A stretch of 64,000 nucleotides of DNA from Thermoguttaceae bacterium (GTDB lineage: Bacteria > Planctomycetota > Planctomycetia > Pirellulales > Thermoguttaceae). The stretch lies in the NCBI GenBank assembly GCA_017407125.1, contig JAFQXE010000003.1:96623-160622 (forward strand). The letters run 5' to 3'. Below are positions 9,249 to 18,181 of the stretch, piece after piece. The notes beneath the pieces were generated by a model. That model did not search any database and was not told the DNA's origin. It saw nothing but the letters and a program-made list of their open reading frames with translations. Position 1 is the stretch's first letter; each line of letters begins with the position of its first letter. Both the position numbers and the translations under genes were made by a program.

Positions 9249-9290
9249 CTGGGAGAGGCTGGGATTTCCAGTCTCTCCCAGTTCCTTCCT
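9249..9290 (+). terminator. Terminator-like hairpin after gcvPB
   Basis: A 14-bp stem (9249-9262 with 9268-9281, one G-T pair, 5-nt loop) is followed by a short pyrimidine run. It lies between gcvPB and the next ATG at 9312, arguing that the acetyltransferase gene starts at 9312 and not at the overlapping ATG at 9237. Confidence 0.75.
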
Positions 9291-9311
9291 ATCGCTAATC
9301 TGAGAATTATT

Positions 9312-9932
9312 ATGTCAAAAGAAGTTAATCCCAAGGAGACGACCAGAGCGGAAGCGTACGATTTCTGGATACACGCTCCAAATCCGATTGTTACATTTTT
9401 CAAAACGGTTGACGTTACAAATTTGATTAATGTCAGCAAACAACGGGGCATGAAGTTCAATATGCTTTTGAACTACTGCATCGGAAAAGCCGCGGCTGGG
9501 ATAAAAGAGTTCTATCTTCTTCCCGTTGGGGAAAAGCTCATACAATACGACCAACTCGCCGTTTGTACGATTGTAAAGAACATAAACGGAGGAGTTAGTT
9601 CCTGCGACCTTTTATTCTCCGACGATTTAGAGACGTTTAATCAGGAGTATCTAAAGTACACGTCTCTAGTCGCTCAATTTTGTCAGGACAGAGCGCTTTC
9701 AGAATACTGCATGGTTATTGGAACGTCCGCCATCGTCGACACCGAACTTGACGGCGCGATCGACGCTTACTGCGGAATTTTCAACAACCCGTTTCTCATT
9801 TGGGGACGATATAAGAAGAAAAGGGTCAGATATTATCTGCCCATTTCTTTTCAGTTCCATCACACGCAAATGGACGGCTCGCACGCAGGGAAGTTTTTGG
9901 AGAACTTGCAAGCGGAAATAAACCGCCTGTAG
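9312..9932 (+). CDS. CatA-like (chloramphenicol acetyltransferase family) acyltransferase
   Basis: 206 residues. The C-terminal catalytic motif is QFHHTQMDGSHAGKF, matching the HHxxxDG signature of type A chloramphenicol acetyltransferases and the CoA-dependent acyltransferase fold; FNMLLNYCIGKAA near the N-terminus fits too. Many such chromosomal proteins act on unknown substrates, so resistance should not be assumed. The start at 9312 is chosen because the in-frame upstream segment would read through the gcvPB terminator stem. Confidence 0.85.
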   Translation: MSKEVNPKETTRAEAYDFWIHAPNPIVTFFKTVDVTNLINVSKQRGMKFNMLLNYCIGKAAAGIKEFYLLPVGEKLIQYDQLAVCTIVKNINGGVSSCDLLFSDDLETFNQEYLKYTSLVAQFCQDRALSEYCMVIGTSAIVDTELDGAIDAYCGIFNNPFLIWGRYKKKRVRYYLPISFQFHHTQMDGSHAGKFLENLQAEINRL

Positions 9933-9941
9933 TCCTCGCAA

Positions 9942-10709
9942 TTACTTCGCCGCGCAGGCGTCCTTGCTCTTTTGGGCGATAAAGCGAATCATTTCCATCA
10001 TCAAGCCGTGAAGTTCTGGCGTCTGTTCCGGGTGCGGGCTGAGAATGAGCATCGTGCCCTTGCCGTAGGTTGTCAGGAGCATGGCGGGCGAGTTAATCTG
10101 AATTCCTTCCGGCGTTCCGTTCTTCGCCGTTTCCGTTCTGTACCACGCTAACACTTCCACCTTGGGGCGGTCGGGGAAGACGTTTATGTTCATCACCGGG
10201 CCGTTGCCGTACAAGATTTCCTGAAGTCCCTTGTACTTGTCGCCAAACGTCTTTAGACCGAGTTCGGAAAACTCAATCTTCAAATGTGTAATGCCGCGCT
10301 GCCAGCGGGGGTCTTTGGTTTGAGCGTTGAGAAAACCCTGCTGAATCGGGAAATACGCGCCGGCGCAAATGCCGATAAACCCTTTTCCAGACGCGACAAA
10401 CTGTTTGACTTTTTCGACCCCGTCCGGCCCCAGGGACGCTCCCTGTCCCTTTCCGCTGCCGCCGGGTAGGATAATCAGATCAAACTTGTCCAATGCGCCG
10501 TCGCGAATCTGCTGACCGTTGAGAACTTCCATCTCAATCGTCGGGTCGTTCTCCACCAGCGGCGGGAAACGCTTCCAGCCGCCGGCTCCGTTGTCTCCGT
10601 AAACAGCCAAGCGAATTTTCGGTTGCTGCGGAGCCGGTTCTTCGTCGGCAAAGGTTGTTACACAAAAACAGGATAATACCGCTAAGAGACAAAGGGTTCG
10701 TTTAATCAT
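9942..10709 (-). CDS. Secreted BPL_N / class I amidotransferase-like protein, copy 1
   Basis: 255 residues: signal peptide (about 1-21), then a single flavodoxin-like domain of the biotin-protein-ligase N-terminal (BPL_N) type. The nucleophile elbow is FIGICAGAYFPI with Cys115; the block LIILPGGSGKGQG (78-90) and the late KGTMLILSPHPEQTP histidine region complete the amidotransferase-like site. Paralogous to the N-terminal halves of the next two genes but without their C-terminal domain. Signal peptide and bases just upstream of the ATG are almost identical to copy 2, pointing to recent duplication. Substrate unknown. Confidence 0.85.
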   Translation of the reverse strand: MIKRTLCLLAVLSCFCVTTFADEEPAPQQPKIRLAVYGDNGAGGWKRFPPLVENDPTIEMEVLNGQQIRDGALDKFDLIILPGGSGKGQGASLGPDGVEKVKQFVASGKGFIGICAGAYFPIQQGFLNAQTKDPRWQRGITHLKIEFSELGLKTFGDKYKGLQEILYGNGPVMNINVFPDRPKVEVLAWYRTETAKNGTPEGIQINSPAMLLTTYGKGTMLILSPHPEQTPELHGLMMEMIRFIAQKSKDACAAK

Positions 10710-10723
10710 GATTGTTAAAGGTT

Positions 10724-10813
10724 AAGGGAATAGGGAGTGGGGAGTAGGGAGTAGGGGGTAGAAGAATCATTACTATTCCCTATTCCCCATTCCCTAAATT
10801 CGCCACAGGCGAA
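10724..10813. repeat. GGGANTA heptad inverted repeat
   Basis: Units such as GGGAATA, GGGAGTG, GGGAGTA run from 10731 to about 10762; the inverse arm (ATTCCCT, ATTCCCC, ATTCCCT) is at 10776-10796. A small hairpin, CGCCACAGGCG, follows at about 10801. The array fills the gap between BPL_N copies 1 and 2. Confidence 0.85.
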
Positions 10814-12301
10814 TTACTTCGTTAAAATATCCTCGTTAATCGCGATTGGCAGATAACCGCTGTCCAAAAGGGCGCTGTACGGCATCGGATGTTCAATCCG
10901 CCAGGTTTGATTGTTTCTTATTGTTCCCGTCTGTTCGGAAATGTAGACGACTTTCGCCGCTTTATCGACTCGACAAACCATCATGATGTGCCCGCTGGGA
11001 CGTTTAATCAGAGCGTCGCCGGGCAGAAGCTGGTCGTAACAGCGTTCCATAAACGGACGCCCGTTTTCGGCAATGACGTCTTTGCTCTTATGGAAATCCG
11101 TTATACGATAATTCCCGACGCGCCTAAAAATCGGGACGGTTTTTCCTGTTTGCGGATTGATTATATGTAAGTAGCCCGGTCCCATGTTTCCGGTATACAT
11201 AACCGGCAAATAGGGAATGACGTGTTTCCAGGAATACGAACAGGAACTGGAACAGTCCGTTCCGCGGTATTGTTTTGCGCCGAACGGTCCGGGGTAAACA
11301 GACTGACCGTTTTCGTCCGTGCGGAGCATTGTTTTAAACTGTTCCAGGCTGGTATATCGCCCAGCTTGAGTGTACGGAATCCCTTTGTATTTTTCACCTG
11401 CATGGAACGAGACTTTTTTAGACGGCTCGTACCAGGGGATTTCTTTCTCGGGAATCCATTCAATCGTTCCCATCGCGTTCATGCGCTTAACAGCTGACGC
11501 AACAACCGGATTGGGCTGAGACGTTTCCGTTCTGAGGACGCACGGGGGTTCTTTTCCAAAACAGAGGTTGTCCGCAACGTGACGAATGAGCTTGATTACA
11601 ACGTCTTTCATCGACGGGGTTTGTTCAATGCGCGGACTGATGAGAACAACGGTTCCTTTGCCGTACGTCGTCAGGAGGATAGCTGGGGAGTTGACTTGAA
11701 TCCCTTTCGGCGTTCCGTTTTGCGCCGTTTCGGTTCTGAACCGCGCCAAGACTTCAACATGCGGTCGAGTGATGGAAATGTTGACGTCCATAACCGGGCC
11801 GCTGCAATAAGAAACTTCCTGATCTCCCCTGAATTTCTCGCCGACGATTTTCAAGCCCAGCTCGGAAAAGTCAATTTTCAAGTTTGTAACGCCTCGATCC
11901 CAACGTGGATCTTTGGTTTGAGCGTTGATAATATCCTGATTCAGAGTGAAATACGCCCCGGCGCCAACGGCAATAAGCCCTTTTCCGGACTCGATAAACC
12001 GTTTGACCTTTTTGACGCCGTCGGTTCCCAAGGATTTAGCTTGTCCCGATCCGCTTCCGCCGGGCAGGATAATCAGATCGAACTTGTCCAACGCGCCGTC
12101 GCGAATCTGCTGCCCGTTGACGACTTCTATTTGAATATCCGGGACGTCTTTCAGTAGCGGCAGGAACAGTTTGCACCCGTCTGCGCCGCTGTCTCCGTAA
12201 ATCGCAACGCGAATTGTCGAGGCTTGAACTGGTTCTACGGAAACTGCTGTTACACAAAAGCAGAATAATACCGCGAGTAAGCAAAGCGTTCTTTTAATCA
12301 T
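10814..12301 (-). CDS. Secreted BPL_N-like + cysteine-peptidase-like fusion, copy 2 (nucleophile lost)
   Basis: 495 residues: signal peptide (1-21), BPL_N-like domain to about residue 250, then a C-terminal domain with DCSSSCSYSW and a later GHIMMVCRVD. Those Cys and His blocks, in this order and spacing, look like an NlpC/P60- or CHAP-type cysteine peptidase, although this assignment is by eye. In the N-terminal domain the nucleophile cysteine is replaced: copies 1 and 3 read GICAGAYF, this one reads AVGAGAYF (Gly113), a TGC to GGC change. The amidotransferase-like half should thus be inactive while the C-terminal half looks intact. It lies 16 bases downstream of copy 3, probably in one transcript. 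Confidence 0.82.
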   Translation of the reverse strand: MIKRTLCLLAVLFCFCVTAVSVEPVQASTIRVAIYGDSGADGCKLFLPLLKDVPDIQIEVVNGQQIRDGALDKFDLIILPGGSGSGQAKSLGTDGVKKVKRFIESGKGLIAVGAGAYFTLNQDIINAQTKDPRWDRGVTNLKIDFSELGLKIVGEKFRGDQEVSYCSGPVMDVNISITRPHVEVLARFRTETAQNGTPKGIQVNSPAILLTTYGKGTVVLISPRIEQTPSMKDVVIKLIRHVADNLCFGKEPPCVLRTETSQPNPVVASAVKRMNAMGTIEWIPEKEIPWYEPSKKVSFHAGEKYKGIPYTQAGRYTSLEQFKTMLRTDENGQSVYPGPFGAKQYRGTDCSSSCSYSWKHVIPYLPVMYTGNMGPGYLHIINPQTGKTVPIFRRVGNYRITDFHKSKDVIAENGRPFMERCYDQLLPGDALIKRPSGHIMMVCRVDKAAKVVYISEQTGTIRNNQTWRIEHPMPYSALLDSGYLPIAINEDILTK

Positions 12302-12317
12302 GATTGTTCTGAGATTG

Positions 12318-13835
12318 TTATTTTTCTGGAACGGTTAAAATGTCCTCGTTAATTGCAATCGGCAAATAGCCGTCCTCTATGAGTTTGTCGTACGTGAACG
12401 GGTATTGAACGCGCCAGGTTTGATGGTCGCTGAGAAACTGCGATCTGTCGTCTGGATTGGTTCCGCCCTGTTCGGTAATGTAGACGACCTTGGCAGCTTT
12501 GTCGACCCGGCAAACCATCACGACGTGTCCGTGCGGCCGTTTGACCAAGGCGTCGCCCGGCAGAAGCTGGTCGTAACAGCGTTCCATCGCCTCGCGGCCG
12601 TTTTCCGCAATGACGTTTTTGCTCTTGTGGAAATCAGTAAAGCGATAATCGCCAACGCGCCTGAAAATCGAGACGGTTTTACCGGTTTGCGGGTGAATGA
12701 TCTGCCAATCGCCCGGCTCCATATTCCATGTTTTCATGATCGGCAAATACGGAATAGTCTGCTTCCAGGAATACGAACAGGAGCTGGAACAGTCTGTACC
12801 GCGGTATTTGTCCGGTTCAGTCGGACCGGTGTAAATCGGCTGACCGTCTACGTCTTTGAGCAGTTCCTTGAACATTTCCAGGTTCGTATATCGACCGTCT
12901 TGCGTATATGGAAGCCCTTTGTATTTCTCGCCAGCGCGGAACGGGAGCTTTTTGGACGTATTAAACCAGGAGACGTCTTTTTCCGGAATCCATTCAACTG
13001 ACCCCATCGCGTCCATATACGGAACCGCCGGGGCGATAACCGGATTGGGCTGCGACGTTTCCGTTCGGAGAACGCATTGGGATTCTTTCTCAAAGCAAAG
13101 GTTGTCGGCAACGTGATGGATGAGCTTGAGCAAGACTTCGTTCATCGCCGGGGTTCGTTCCGGGTGCGGGCTGATTGTTACAACCGTTCCCTTGCCGTAA
13201 GTCGTCAAAAGGATAGCAGGGGAATTGACCTGAATTCCCGTCGGCGTTCCGTTTTTCGCCGTTTCGGTTCTGTACCAGGCCAGGACTTCGACGTTGGGTT
13301 TGTTGGGAATCAAATTGACGTCCATAACCGGACCATTGCCGTAATGAACTTCCTGCAGACCCTTGAATTTATCGCCGACGATTTTCAAGCCCAGCTCGGA
13401 GAACTCAATCATCAGCTCCGTCGATCCTCGCTGCCAGCGTGGGTCTTTGGTTTTCGCGTTGATGAACTCCTGCTGAATCGGGAAGTACGCCCCGGCGCAG
13501 ATTCCAATATAGCCTTTTCCAGACTTGACAAACTCTTTAACCTGTTTGACGCCGTCTTCTCCCATGGAAGCCGCCTGTCCTTTTCCGCTTCCGCCCGGCA
13601 GGAAGACGATGTCAAAGTTTTTCAGAATGCCGTCGCGAATCTGCTGTCCGTTGACCAGCTCGAATTCCAGAGTCGGGTCTTGCTCCATGACGGCAACGTC
13701 GTTTTTGTATCCGTCTGAAACCCCGCCGTCTTTATACAGAGCGATGCGAATCTTGCCTTCTTCGGCGTTAGAATTGTTACAAATCCCGCAGATTGCCGCG
13801 GCAAGAAACAATAAAACAAGAAAAAAACGTTTCAT
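12318..13835 (-). CDS. Secreted BPL_N-like + cysteine-peptidase-like fusion, copy 3
   Basis: 505 residues, same architecture as copy 2: signal peptide (about 1-24), BPL_N-like domain with intact GICAGAYF (Cys113), and a C-terminal domain with YRGTDCSSSCSYSWK, then LLPGDALVKRPHGHVVMVC (probable catalytic Cys and His). It is the first gene of the three-gene minus-strand cluster. A role in processing peptidoglycan or another secreted amide is inference only. All three proteins share the block NGQQIRDG after the first strand. Confidence 0.84.
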   Translation of the reverse strand: MKRFFLVLLFLAAAICGICNNSNAEEGKIRIALYKDGGVSDGYKNDVAVMEQDPTLEFELVNGQQIRDGILKNFDIVFLPGGSGKGQAASMGEDGVKQVKEFVKSGKGYIGICAGAYFPIQQEFINAKTKDPRWQRGSTELMIEFSELGLKIVGDKFKGLQEVHYGNGPVMDVNLIPNKPNVEVLAWYRTETAKNGTPTGIQVNSPAILLTTYGKGTVVTISPHPERTPAMNEVLLKLIHHVADNLCFEKESQCVLRTETSQPNPVIAPAVPYMDAMGSVEWIPEKDVSWFNTSKKLPFRAGEKYKGLPYTQDGRYTNLEMFKELLKDVDGQPIYTGPTEPDKYRGTDCSSSCSYSWKQTIPYLPIMKTWNMEPGDWQIIHPQTGKTVSIFRRVGDYRFTDFHKSKNVIAENGREAMERCYDQLLPGDALVKRPHGHVVMVCRVDKAAKVVYITEQGGTNPDDRSQFLSDHQTWRVQYPFTYDKLIEDGYLPIAINEDILTVPEK

Positions 13836-13863
13836 GTTGTTACAAGTTAGAATGAATGTATAG

Positions 13864-13922
13864 AATAAAACATAATGGTCGGCAATAAACCGGGGGATCG
13901 CCTCAATTTACTGCCAACCATT
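13864..13922 (-). terminator. Long hairpin downstream of the 13.9-kb secreted-protein gene
   Basis: Bases 13874-13889 and 13907-13922 form a 16-bp stem with two mismatches; on the minus strand it is followed by a T-rich stretch. It separates the secreted-protein gene from the BPL_N cluster. Confidence 0.6.
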
Positions 13923-13948
13923 TACGAGTTATTAATCAGTAGTCAACC

Positions 13949-14695
13949 TTAGTTTTCCGATTCGCTTTTGGGCGTGGGAACGTAGGGTTCGATGAACTTT
14001 TGTACGCATTGCGATTTCTGCATGGCAAACTGCGCCAGATTGGCGGCTTGCTGAAGTTTCGCTTGCGAATAAGCTGGTTTTTTGGCTCCGTTGGCGCTTG
14101 TCCAGGTTTCTTTGGCGAGGTCTTCCGTTGTCAGGTCGTTATTGAGCATCCAGGCAGCCATCTGAATGGTTTCGTGGTCAACCTTGATTTTGCCCATCAT
14201 TTTACCCAGTTCGATAACGGCGGGACGATCGGTAACTTCTTCAATCGGTTTGATTTTATATTCCGTAAACGGAGTTGGATCTTTCTTGCCGTGATCCAGA
14301 CAGACGGCTTCAACGTCGCGACGAACAATTTTTTCCGGGGCAACGCGGAACATACCGCCTCCGCCACCGCCGCCGCCTTGCATGTCTTCCATCATACCTT
14401 GCAAACCGCCTTCGTCGCCGCCCACCTGAGCCAGAACCGGAACGGCTCCCGCTACTTTAGGCATAACAACGTTGAGCGGCTGTTTCGTTTTGTTTTCAAC
14501 GGAAACAACGGCGCTTTTACGGTTTTTAAACACAATTTTGGCGTCAATCTTGCCGTCTTTGATTCCCTGGAACAGTTCAACGGATTCAACGTTGGCTTTG
14601 TCGCCGTTGGGCGCAGCAGCCATGGCGTCAAATGCCAACCCGCCGAGAATCAATGCGGAGAGAAGACCGAAAAACAAACTTCGAATGCAAGTCAT
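13949..14695 (-). CDS. Secreted protein of unknown function, glycine-rich linker
   Basis: 248 residues from ATG 14695, chosen because GGGAGAAA stands at ideal distance before it; an ATG five codons upstream lacks that. The signal peptide ends near AMAAAP. A run of nine glycines lies about residue 110, between a predicted beta-rich N-terminal half (ESVELFQGIKDGKIDAKIV) and a C-terminal half rich in alanine and glutamine helices. No enzymatic motif is recognised. Confidence 0.75.
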   Translation of the reverse strand: MTCIRSLFFGLLSALILGGLAFDAMAAAPNGDKANVESVELFQGIKDGKIDAKIVFKNRKSAVVSVENKTKQPLNVVMPKVAGAVPVLAQVGGDEGGLQGMMEDMQGGGGGGGGMFRVAPEKIVRRDVEAVCLDHGKKDPTPFTEYKIKPIEEVTDRPAVIELGKMMGKIKVDHETIQMAAWMLNNDLTTEDLAKETWTSANGAKKPAYSQAKLQQAANLAQFAMQKSQCVQKFIEPYVPTPKSESEN

Positions 14696-14710
14696 TTTAC
14701 TTTCTCCCAA

Positions 14711-15123
14711 ACGATTTTCAAAATGGATTTGTTGTTATCTGTATATTTTATTTGTCTAATGCAAATCATATACTTACACGTTTGTCAGCCAGCGGACGAA
14801 ACCGTCTCGTTCCTGACAATTCATTTTTATTATAATATGAATTTTATATAAATGGAACCCTCTCCGGCAAAATTTCTCAAAAAAGCGCTTTAATTCGGAC
14901 AATTCTTCCGAAAAAGGGAACCTTGACGGTTAGGAAACAGGGGTTAGGGAGTAGGGATTAGGGAATAATTATGAGTTTTTAGTAGTTAGTGGTTAGTCCG
15001 TGCTTCTGGGGAGCGGACATTGTCCGCGATAAAGGCGGGTAATACCCGCCACCCGTAAGCAGGTTAGTACGCAAGCGTTTGTCTAACTTACCACTTACCA
15101 CTTACAACTTACAACTCCCTAAA
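14711..15123. repeat. Composite intergenic repeat region
   Basis: Bases 14711-14926 hold the AT-rich promoter side of the secreted-protein gene. Then come GGGANTA heptads (14937-14970), TTAGTAG/TTAGTGG units (about 14979-14998), a family F double palindrome (15013-15050), a run of CTTACCA/CTTACAA 7-bp units (about 15083-15117), and the inverse GGGANTA arm that reaches into the end of uvrB. Confidence 0.75.
15013..15050. repeat. Double-palindrome element, family F
   Basis: GCGGACATTGTCCGC at 15013-15027 is followed six bases later by GGCGGGTAATACCCGCC at 15034-15050. A second copy, in reverse orientation, lies at 55570-55608. Confidence 0.85.
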
Positions 15124-17088
15124 CTATTCCCTATTTCCTTTGAGTTCCTCGATTTTATCGCGGAGCATGGCGGCGCGTTCGAATTCCAGATTGTCCGCCG
15201 CGGCAAGCATTTGCGTCTGGAGTTCCTGAATGTACGCTTCGGTCGCCTGTTTGCTGGGCTGAATCCCGACGGCGGAATTCGATTTGACGTAGGCGTCGGC
15301 TTCCGCCTGAATCCCCTTGGAAATCGCTCGCTGAATGGTTTTGGGCGTGATGTGGTGTTCCTTATTATACTTTTCCTGCAAGGCGCGGCGGCGAGCGGTT
15401 TCATCAATCGCGTTTTGCATGGCGGGAGTGATTTTATCGCCGTAAAGAATGACCTTCGCGTTGACGTTTCGGGCGGATCGACCGATGGTCTGCATTAAAG
15501 ACGTTTCCGAGCGCAAAAAGCCCTCTTTGTCTGCGTCGAGAATGGCAACCAGCGACACCTCCGGCAAGTCCAAGCCCTCGCGCAGCAGGTTGACGCCAAC
15601 CAGGACGTCAAATGCGCCCTCGCGCAAGTCCTTTAACAAATCGACGCGTTCAAAGGCGTCCAGCTCGCTGTGAAGCCATTTGCAGCGGATTCCCTTTTTG
15701 ACGAAGTACGCGGAGACGTCTTCCGCCAGACGTTTGGTGAGCGTCGTAACCAGAACGCGCTCTTTCTTTTGGATGCGCTCTTCAACGCGCTGAAGCAGGT
15801 CAGGAACCTGATTTTTCGCCGGGCTGACTTCAATTTCCGGGTCAAGCAGACCTGTCGGACGAATTACCTGTTCGATAAACGGCGGACAATGCTCTTCCTC
15901 GTACGGTCCCGGCGTGGCAGAAATGAAAATCGCCTGATTGATTTTCGATTCCCATTCAGCAAACGTCAGCGGACGGTTGTCCAGCGCAGATGGAAGGCGG
16001 AAGCCGTGTTCAATCAACGTCTTTTTTCGGTTCCGGTCAGCGTTCTGCATGCCGCGAATTTGCGGGATGGTAACGTGCGACTCGTCGACAAAAAGGAGGA
16101 AATCGTCGGGGAAGAACGAGTAGAGCGTATCTGGCGGCTCGCCGGGCTGACGGTTACTCAGATGTCGGGAATAGTTCTCGATTCCGGGGCAGTAACCGAC
16201 CTGCTTTATCATCTCGATGTCGTACCGGGTTCGGGCGGACAGCCGCTGCATTTCCAACAGCTTATCCTGGCTTCTGAGTTCTTCCAGTCTCTGGTTGAGT
16301 TCCGTCCGGATGCGAATGAGCGATTCCTCGACCTTCTCTTCCGGAAGGACAAAATGCTTGGCGGGGAAGATAATCAGCGAGTCCATTTTCTGGATGACTT
16401 CGCCGGTTGTCGGGTTGATGGCGGACAGAGAATCGATTTCGTCGCCCCAAAATTCGATGCGGACGCCGTGCTCTTCAGACGTCGGGAATACGTCAACGCA
16501 GTCGCCGCGAACGCGGAATTTCCCGGACGTAAAGTCGTAGTCGTCGCGTTCGTACTGGACGTCAACCAGCTTGGAAAGCAGCTCGTCGCGTTCCATGCGG
16601 TCGCCCTTGTTGACGTACAAAATCATCTTGACGTAGTCCGTCGGGGACCCAAGTCCAAAGATGCTCGACACGCTGGCAACGACAATGACGTCGCGCCGCG
16701 AAACCAGCGAGCTTGTCGCCGCCAGCCGCAAGCGGTCAATCTGCTGGTTGACGGCGGCGTCTTTTTCGATGTAAATATCTCGCTGGGGAATGTACGCCTC
16801 GGGCTGATAGTAGTCGTAGTAAGAAACGAAATACGAAACGGCGTTGTGCGGGAAGAACTCCTTGAATTCGGCAAACAGCTGAGCGGCAAGAGTTTTGTTG
16901 TGAGAAACGACCAGCGTCGGTCTGTTCATGGCGGCGATAACGTTTGCCATGGTAAACGTTTTTCCAGAGCCGGTAACGCCCATGAGGGTTTGCATCTTTT
17001 CGCCTCGACGCAAACCCTCAAGCAGTTTTTCAATCGCCTGGGGCTGATCTCCCGCAGGCTTAAACGGCGATACCAATTCAAAATCCAT
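15124..17088 (-). CDS. uvrB: UvrABC excision nuclease subunit B
   Basis: 654 residues, normal length. It binds damaged DNA after UvrA and recruits UvrC. Walker A MGVTGSGKTFTM is near 36-47; the beta-hairpin block YYDYYQPEAYIPQRD follows; the helicase motifs LFVDESHVTIPQ and LLREGLDLPEVSLVAILDADKEGFLRS are present, and the C-terminal UVR motif ends the protein. It starts 3 bases after the oxidoreductase gene, so the two are probably translated from one mRNA. The final residues GNRE and the TAG stop are encoded by GGAAATAGGGAATAG, a heptad-repeat unit pair. Confidence 0.98.
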   Translation of the reverse strand: MDFELVSPFKPAGDQPQAIEKLLEGLRRGEKMQTLMGVTGSGKTFTMANVIAAMNRPTLVVSHNKTLAAQLFAEFKEFFPHNAVSYFVSYYDYYQPEAYIPQRDIYIEKDAAVNQQIDRLRLAATSSLVSRRDVIVVASVSSIFGLGSPTDYVKMILYVNKGDRMERDELLSKLVDVQYERDDYDFTSGKFRVRGDCVDVFPTSEEHGVRIEFWGDEIDSLSAINPTTGEVIQKMDSLIIFPAKHFVLPEEKVEESLIRIRTELNQRLEELRSQDKLLEMQRLSARTRYDIEMIKQVGYCPGIENYSRHLSNRQPGEPPDTLYSFFPDDFLLFVDESHVTIPQIRGMQNADRNRKKTLIEHGFRLPSALDNRPLTFAEWESKINQAIFISATPGPYEEEHCPPFIEQVIRPTGLLDPEIEVSPAKNQVPDLLQRVEERIQKKERVLVTTLTKRLAEDVSAYFVKKGIRCKWLHSELDAFERVDLLKDLREGAFDVLVGVNLLREGLDLPEVSLVAILDADKEGFLRSETSLMQTIGRSARNVNAKVILYGDKITPAMQNAIDETARRRALQEKYNKEHHITPKTIQRAISKGIQAEADAYVKSNSAVGIQPSKQATEAYIQELQTQMLAAADNLEFERAAMLRDKIEELKGNRE

Positions 17089-17091
17089 AGC

Positions 17092-18171
17092 TTAGACCGC
17101 TTTGCGGTAATCTTCAATTCTGAAGATTTCAGGCTCCAGAGCAAATCGTCGCTGAACTTGCTGGCTTCGTTTGATGGAATTGAGAATCTTTTCCGCAACG
17201 ACAACGGCGTCCGCGCCTGCCTGACCGGTAACGCGAGGGGCGCGTCCGCTGACAATCGAACGAACGAAGTCGCGCATTTCCAGTTCCAAAGCGTCCACGG
17301 AAGCGAAGGAACGAGTCATCTGCGGGAGCATTTCGTCCATGAGGTTGTCCTTGAAATAGTTCAGATCGTCCTGATCCAAACGGTTGACGTCAAAGTCGCC
17401 GCAAAGAACCTGTTCGTCCGGATGAATACAGGACATAACTCGATTAGCAAAGTCGATTTCTGTAAAGCTGTTTTCAGACCAGATTTCCATGTTTCTGGCT
17501 GGAGTTCGGCTGACGCGTGAGGCTTCCAGATCGGCGACGCAATCATTTTCAAACGTCAGGCGCGCCTGAACAATGTCTTCATGACCGCTGACGAGAGTTC
17601 GTCCGACGGCGTCAACTTTTACGACCGGACTGTTGACCAGCGTCAAAACAAGGTCAATATCGTGAATGAGCAGATCCAGCGTTACGCCGACGTCTGTAGA
17701 ACGGAATGTAAACCCGCTGGTTCTTTTGGAATGAATGTATCGAGGCGCATTGATGTGCTTTCGAGCTTCAGTAAACGCGGGATTGAATCGTTCAACGTGC
17801 CCAACTTGCAGAATCGCGCCGGATTTTCGGGACGCGGCAAGCAGAGCGTTTGTCTGTTCGGACGAGATCGCCAGCGGCTTTTCCATCAAAGTATGAATTC
17901 CGCACGACAGGAGCGTTACGCCCAAATCTCGATGAAGAGGCGTTGGCGCGGCAACGACTGCGGCGTCTATATTTTCCAGCAGTCCGTCATATAAATCGGC
18001 AAAACCGCGGCATTGGAGTTTTCGGCAAGCTACAACTCGCTGCGATTCAAACGGGTCGACAACGCCGACTAATTCCAGATTTAATTCATTTTCCAGCGCG
18101 CGAATTTTCTGTCCGTGAAAAGTTCCAAGTTTACCGGCGCCGATTACAATAATACGAATGGGGTTACTCAT
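17092..18171 (-). CDS. Gfo/Idh/MocA family oxidoreductase (lpxC-linked)
   Basis: 359 residues, cytoplasmic. N-terminal Rossmann fold with IIVIGAGKLGTFHG, then the family EKP motif in HTLMEKPLAIS, and the substrate-domain block GHVERFNPAF; a conserved aspartate-histidine lies in DLLIHDIDLV. Position between lpxC (10 bases upstream) and uvrB (3 bases downstream) suggests a role in surface-sugar or lipid A precursor metabolism, but the substrate is not known. Confidence 0.88.
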   Translation of the reverse strand: MSNPIRIIVIGAGKLGTFHGQKIRALENELNLELVGVVDPFESQRVVACRKLQCRGFADLYDGLLENIDAAVVAAPTPLHRDLGVTLLSCGIHTLMEKPLAISSEQTNALLAASRKSGAILQVGHVERFNPAFTEARKHINAPRYIHSKRTSGFTFRSTDVGVTLDLLIHDIDLVLTLVNSPVVKVDAVGRTLVSGHEDIVQARLTFENDCVADLEASRVSRTPARNMEIWSENSFTEIDFANRVMSCIHPDEQVLCGDFDVNRLDQDDLNYFKDNLMDEMLPQMTRSFASVDALELEMRDFVRSIVSGRAPRVTGQAGADAVVVAEKILNSIKRSQQVQRRFALEPEIFRIEDYRKAV

Positions 18172-18181
18172 GGTTCTATTT

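Noticed and set aside
9237..9311. Acetyltransferase start overlapping the gcvPB stop (ATGA)
   Set aside because: The segment encodes the two arms of the gcvPB terminator stem; the protein family begins after ATG 9312.
15670..17520. A 616-codon open frame on the plus strand
   Set aside because: Antisense to uvrB and the next oxidoreductase gene, spans a gene boundary, and shows only shadow composition.
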